From Paenibacillus sp. ACRRX (GTDB lineage Bacteria > Bacillota > Bacilli > Paenibacillales > Paenibacillaceae): a stretch of DNA of 64,000 nucleotides. Made by a program: the position numbers and the translations under genes. The stretch spans positions 620,001 through 684,000 of the forward strand of contig NZ_JAKRNK010000001.1 in NCBI RefSeq assembly GCF_022346885.1. Direction: 5' to 3'. Below the pieces are notes generated by a model, which made no database searches, was not told where the DNA came from, and saw nothing but the letters and a program-made list of their open reading frames with translations. Below, piece by piece: positions 61,814 to 64,000 of the stretch (the first letter of the stretch is position 1; each line of letters opens with the position of its first letter).

Positions 61814-63559
61814 TTATTGACCACCAGTTATTGCTTTAGTGCCATTGCCTTTGTGTAGTTCTATCTTCGTACTGTACATATCTCCCTCCGAATAATGTCC
61901 CTTATAATCAGCACGAATATGGTCAGAAATAGTTCTGTTGGTTTCTCTGGTCCACGTTACAACTTCAATATCACCACCTAGTTCATCTAGTGGACAATAA
62001 TTTGAATGAATATACAGATCAGCATTTTGGATGGATTGATTAAGGGTATAATACAACACTTCAAATGTGTCAGCATGTTTGTCAGTAAAAGATAAATCAT
62101 CTGAATTGACCTTCATGATTATCTCTGATGCGGACAAGTCATGGGTGTATACACACAACTCAATATCGCCTTCGAATGCACTCCAAAAAGCTTGGCTGAT
62201 CAACGAGATATTATCCATGCCGTAATTTAGATAATGTTGATCTGTTGGCTCTAATTCCGTTACTTTGTTCCAAATGAAATGGTTGAAATCAAAACTGTAT
62301 GCCGCATTTTTGTTTTTAACTAAACATTTTAGGTTGAGTTGGTGTTCACTTTTAATATCCACAAAGTGAATAGATGCTTTGGACGTTTCTATTTTTTGTT
62401 TAAATAATTGTCCATTACCAAGAGGAGATCTGTTCTGGGCTACAATAAAATGTGTATCAAATGATTGGTTGAGAGGGAAGAGTATTTTATTGTCCATTCC
62501 ATATTGTATAAAGTGGTTCTGATCGATATTTGTTGTTTTGGAACCATCAATAATATGTAATATGTTTTGATACATTTCCAGTCTTCTGACTAGCATGTGA
62601 TCGCCGCCGTTGTTATCTGTAATATTAATTCTATACTTTTTAAATTTTTGCTGGGACGTCAGGTTAGTATAATATCTAGTTTCATTCTGTTTCCAATTGA
62701 TTTGATTATGTTGCTTGTCCAAGACAATCCAGGACACACCATCATTACTCCCCTCAAACGCCCATGTTCGAGGAGATCTGTTGAGATCAGCTATACTATC
62801 AATCGTTTGAACTGAATATGAATCGACAGTTATCGCAGTTTGAAATTCATAGCATAACCAAGAGGGGATCCTCCCGCTGCTCTCCCAGCATTCCTGGTAC
62901 TTGCTAGTATGAATAAAGTAGGAGAAAGCTTTCCAAGCATCATGACTTGAATTAGCAATTGAACTTGCACTTGCAGAGCCGCTTGGTGATACGTTGGATG
63001 TCATTATAGGTATAAGATTAGGGCTGTTAGATGTAGCGTAATACTTATTATCGTGTTTAATAAGGTAGCTGCCTTCAAAATTAGATTCAAACATTTCAAA
63101 TTCTTGTACTCCAACATAGGAGGTGCTGCCATTATTTTTTGTAATATTTATTCTGTACATAAGAAAATGATTTGTATTAGAGAGAACAAATTCTTTCTTG
63201 CTCCATAGTACCCAGTCTGTTACATTTGTTCTTGTGTCCAAAATAACCCAAGTTACACCGTCATTAGACGCCTCAATTGTCCAATCTCTTGGAGCTGTGT
63301 TCGTACTGTTATAACCATGTATAAGACTATATTTGATAATACATTTTTGGGTGGGAAATTCATATTGCAGCCATCCTGTTAAAGTGCCCGAAGCGGTGAC
63401 CCAGCTGTCATAGGATCCCGTATTTGTTATTTTTCCATCAAATGCTCGATATGCAAAATAAGCGCCGCTCGTACTAAATACCGAACTTGCGCTTGCTTTC
63501 CCACTAGGGGTCGTATCAGAGATCATATCAGGTGTTGCCTTCCTTAATGCACGAATCAT
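61814..63559 (-). CDS. Discoidin-domain structural protein 2
   Basis: The product has 581 residues and no signal peptide. Two discoidin domains lie at about 15-160 (DWTIEASNDGVTWVILDTR) and 180-330 (RTWAFEGSNDGVSWIVLDKQ). Each is followed by a GMDxxS linker (HFIQYGMDNKIL, HYLNYGMDNISLISQAFW) and lectin-like beta segments. It has the same composition as its two neighbours, so the three are a paralogous series. GGGTGG precedes the ATG. Cytoplasmic assembly into a phage-like particle is inferred from the lack of a signal peptide and the adjacent lysis genes. Confidence 0.8.
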   Translation of the reverse strand: MIRALRKATPDMISDTTPSGKASASSVFSTSGAYFAYRAFDGKITNTGSYDSWVTASGTLTGWLQYEFPTQKCIIKYSLIHGYNSTNTAPRDWTIEASNDGVTWVILDTRTNVTDWVLWSKKEFVLSNTNHFLMYRINITKNNGSTSYVGVQEFEMFESNFEGSYLIKHDNKYYATSNSPNLIPIMTSNVSPSGSASASSIANSSHDAWKAFSYFIHTSKYQECWESSGRIPSWLCYEFQTAITVDSYSVQTIDSIADLNRSPRTWAFEGSNDGVSWIVLDKQHNQINWKQNETRYYTNLTSQQKFKKYRINITDNNGGDHMLVRRLEMYQNILHIIDGSKTTNIDQNHFIQYGMDNKILFPLNQSFDTHFIVAQNRSPLGNGQLFKQKIETSKASIHFVDIKSEHQLNLKCLVKNKNAAYSFDFNHFIWNKVTELEPTDQHYLNYGMDNISLISQAFWSAFEGDIELCVYTHDLSASEIIMKVNSDDLSFTDKHADTFEVLYYTLNQSIQNADLYIHSNYCPLDELGGDIEVVTWTRETNRTISDHIRADYKGHYSEGDMYSTKIELHKGNGTKAITGGQ

Positions 63560-63575
63560 TTTAGTACCACCCTTT

Positions 63576-64000
63576 CTATTTTATATCTAATCTATTGATT
63601 TCAATAAATTTGTTATAATCAACCTGGGTTTTAAATAATGAACCTTTTCCTAAAGTTGATTTAATCATAGACTGTTTCGTCATTTTTTCATTCCTGTTTA
63701 ATATAGACAGGTCGTCTATACCGTTATGTTCGAACAATTGCTGTGAAGGGGCTGAGGTTAGCGTTACCCATTGTGATCCTGTATGGGATTGGATAATCCC
63801 ATGTAATTCAAGCTCCCAGATATAAATATATGAACCTCCATTGCCTGTGGTTATAAATATTCTATATTTTTTATAGGCAATTGTATTATTTATTTTAAAC
63901 TCTTCTCTAACACCTGCTTTAAAACTAGAAAATGATTTTTGTGTATCCAAGACTGTCCAGTTGATACCATCATGCGAGCCTTCAAAGGTCCAATCTTTTG
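63576..64000 (-). CDS. Discoidin-domain structural protein 3 (partial)
   Basis: This is the C-terminal 141 codons of a gene that continues past the right edge. It reads DWTFEGSHDGINWTVLDTQ, then KKYRIFITTGNGGSYIYIWELELHG (end of a discoidin domain), then LFEHNGIDDLSILNRNEKM and a short tail. It repeats the motifs of the two downstream genes, from which it is separated by 16 bp. The 5' part and the rest of the late operon are not visible. Confidence 0.75.
   Translation of the reverse strand, partial: KDWTFEGSHDGINWTVLDTQKSFSSFKAGVREEFKINNTIAYKKYRIFITTGNGGSYIYIWELELHGIIQSHTGSQWVTLTSAPSQQLFEHNGIDDLSILNRNEKMTKQSMIKSTLGKGSLFKTQVDYNKFIEINRLDIK

Overview
The window looks like chromosome of an endospore-forming Firmicute close to Paenibacillus (Paenibacillaceae). 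The basis is gene content and order: dxs-tlyA-argR-recN-spoIVB-spo0A; a branched-chain 2-oxoacid dehydrogenase cluster with a lipoate gene; and nudF-(endoQ)-spoIIM-fur-yqzK-xerD-deoB-punA-pdp-dacF-spoIIAA-spoIIAB-sigF-spoVAF-lysA-ppiB. These are the B. subtilis neighbourhoods with Paenibacillus-type differences, such as an E. coli-type lipB and no spoVAA-AE genes between sigF and spoVAF. No rRNA, tRNA or CRISPR was recognised.

Layout. (1) 0.2-8.4 kb: isoprenoid, rRNA methylation, arginine regulation, DNA repair and sporulation genes on the + strand, ending with spo0A behind an apparent sigma-H promoter flanked by two perfect 0A boxes. (2) 8.4-19 kb: accessory-like genes: two small membrane proteins around a pair of identical-architecture operators, a MITE-like element, an LLM flavin oxidoreductase divergent from a heterodimeric ABC exporter-fold pair of siderophore type, a DUF6884 protein, an alpha/beta hydrolase and a VanZ-RDD protein. 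(3) 19-26.2 kb: an editing deacylase, DUF2627, and lpdV-bkdAA-bkdAB-bkdB-lipB, which together make and lipoylate the branched-chain dehydrogenase complex. (4) 26.2-45.7 kb: core genes, including two easily missed small genes, a 34-residue Prli42 and a 69-residue MciZ-like protein behind a sigma-E-like promoter next to nudF, then the nucleoside salvage trio and the spoIIA operon.

(5) 45.7-52.6 kb: an AT-rich, gene-poor islet with small secreted proteins, IS30 and IS3 remnants, a frameshifted LLH-type phage holin and other broken reading frames. It is bounded on the left by ppiB and on the right by a decayed copy of the ppiB 3' end. (6) 52.7-56 kb: a lytic transglycosylase, a CxxC membrane protein, and a DUF1858-DUF438/hemerythrin/PAS pair behind an Fnr-type palindrome. 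(7) 56-64 kb, minus strand and running off the right edge: a phage-like lysis module (two holins around an M23 endolysin) downstream of a DNRLRE protein and at least three discoidin-repeat proteins without signal peptides. This is probably the distal end of a prophage or tailocin late operon.

The best candidates for something undescribed are the discoidin/DNRLRE structural array with its lysis cassette, the MciZ-like gene, the ppiB-bracketed islet, and the roughly 245-residue disordered extension on SpoVAF.
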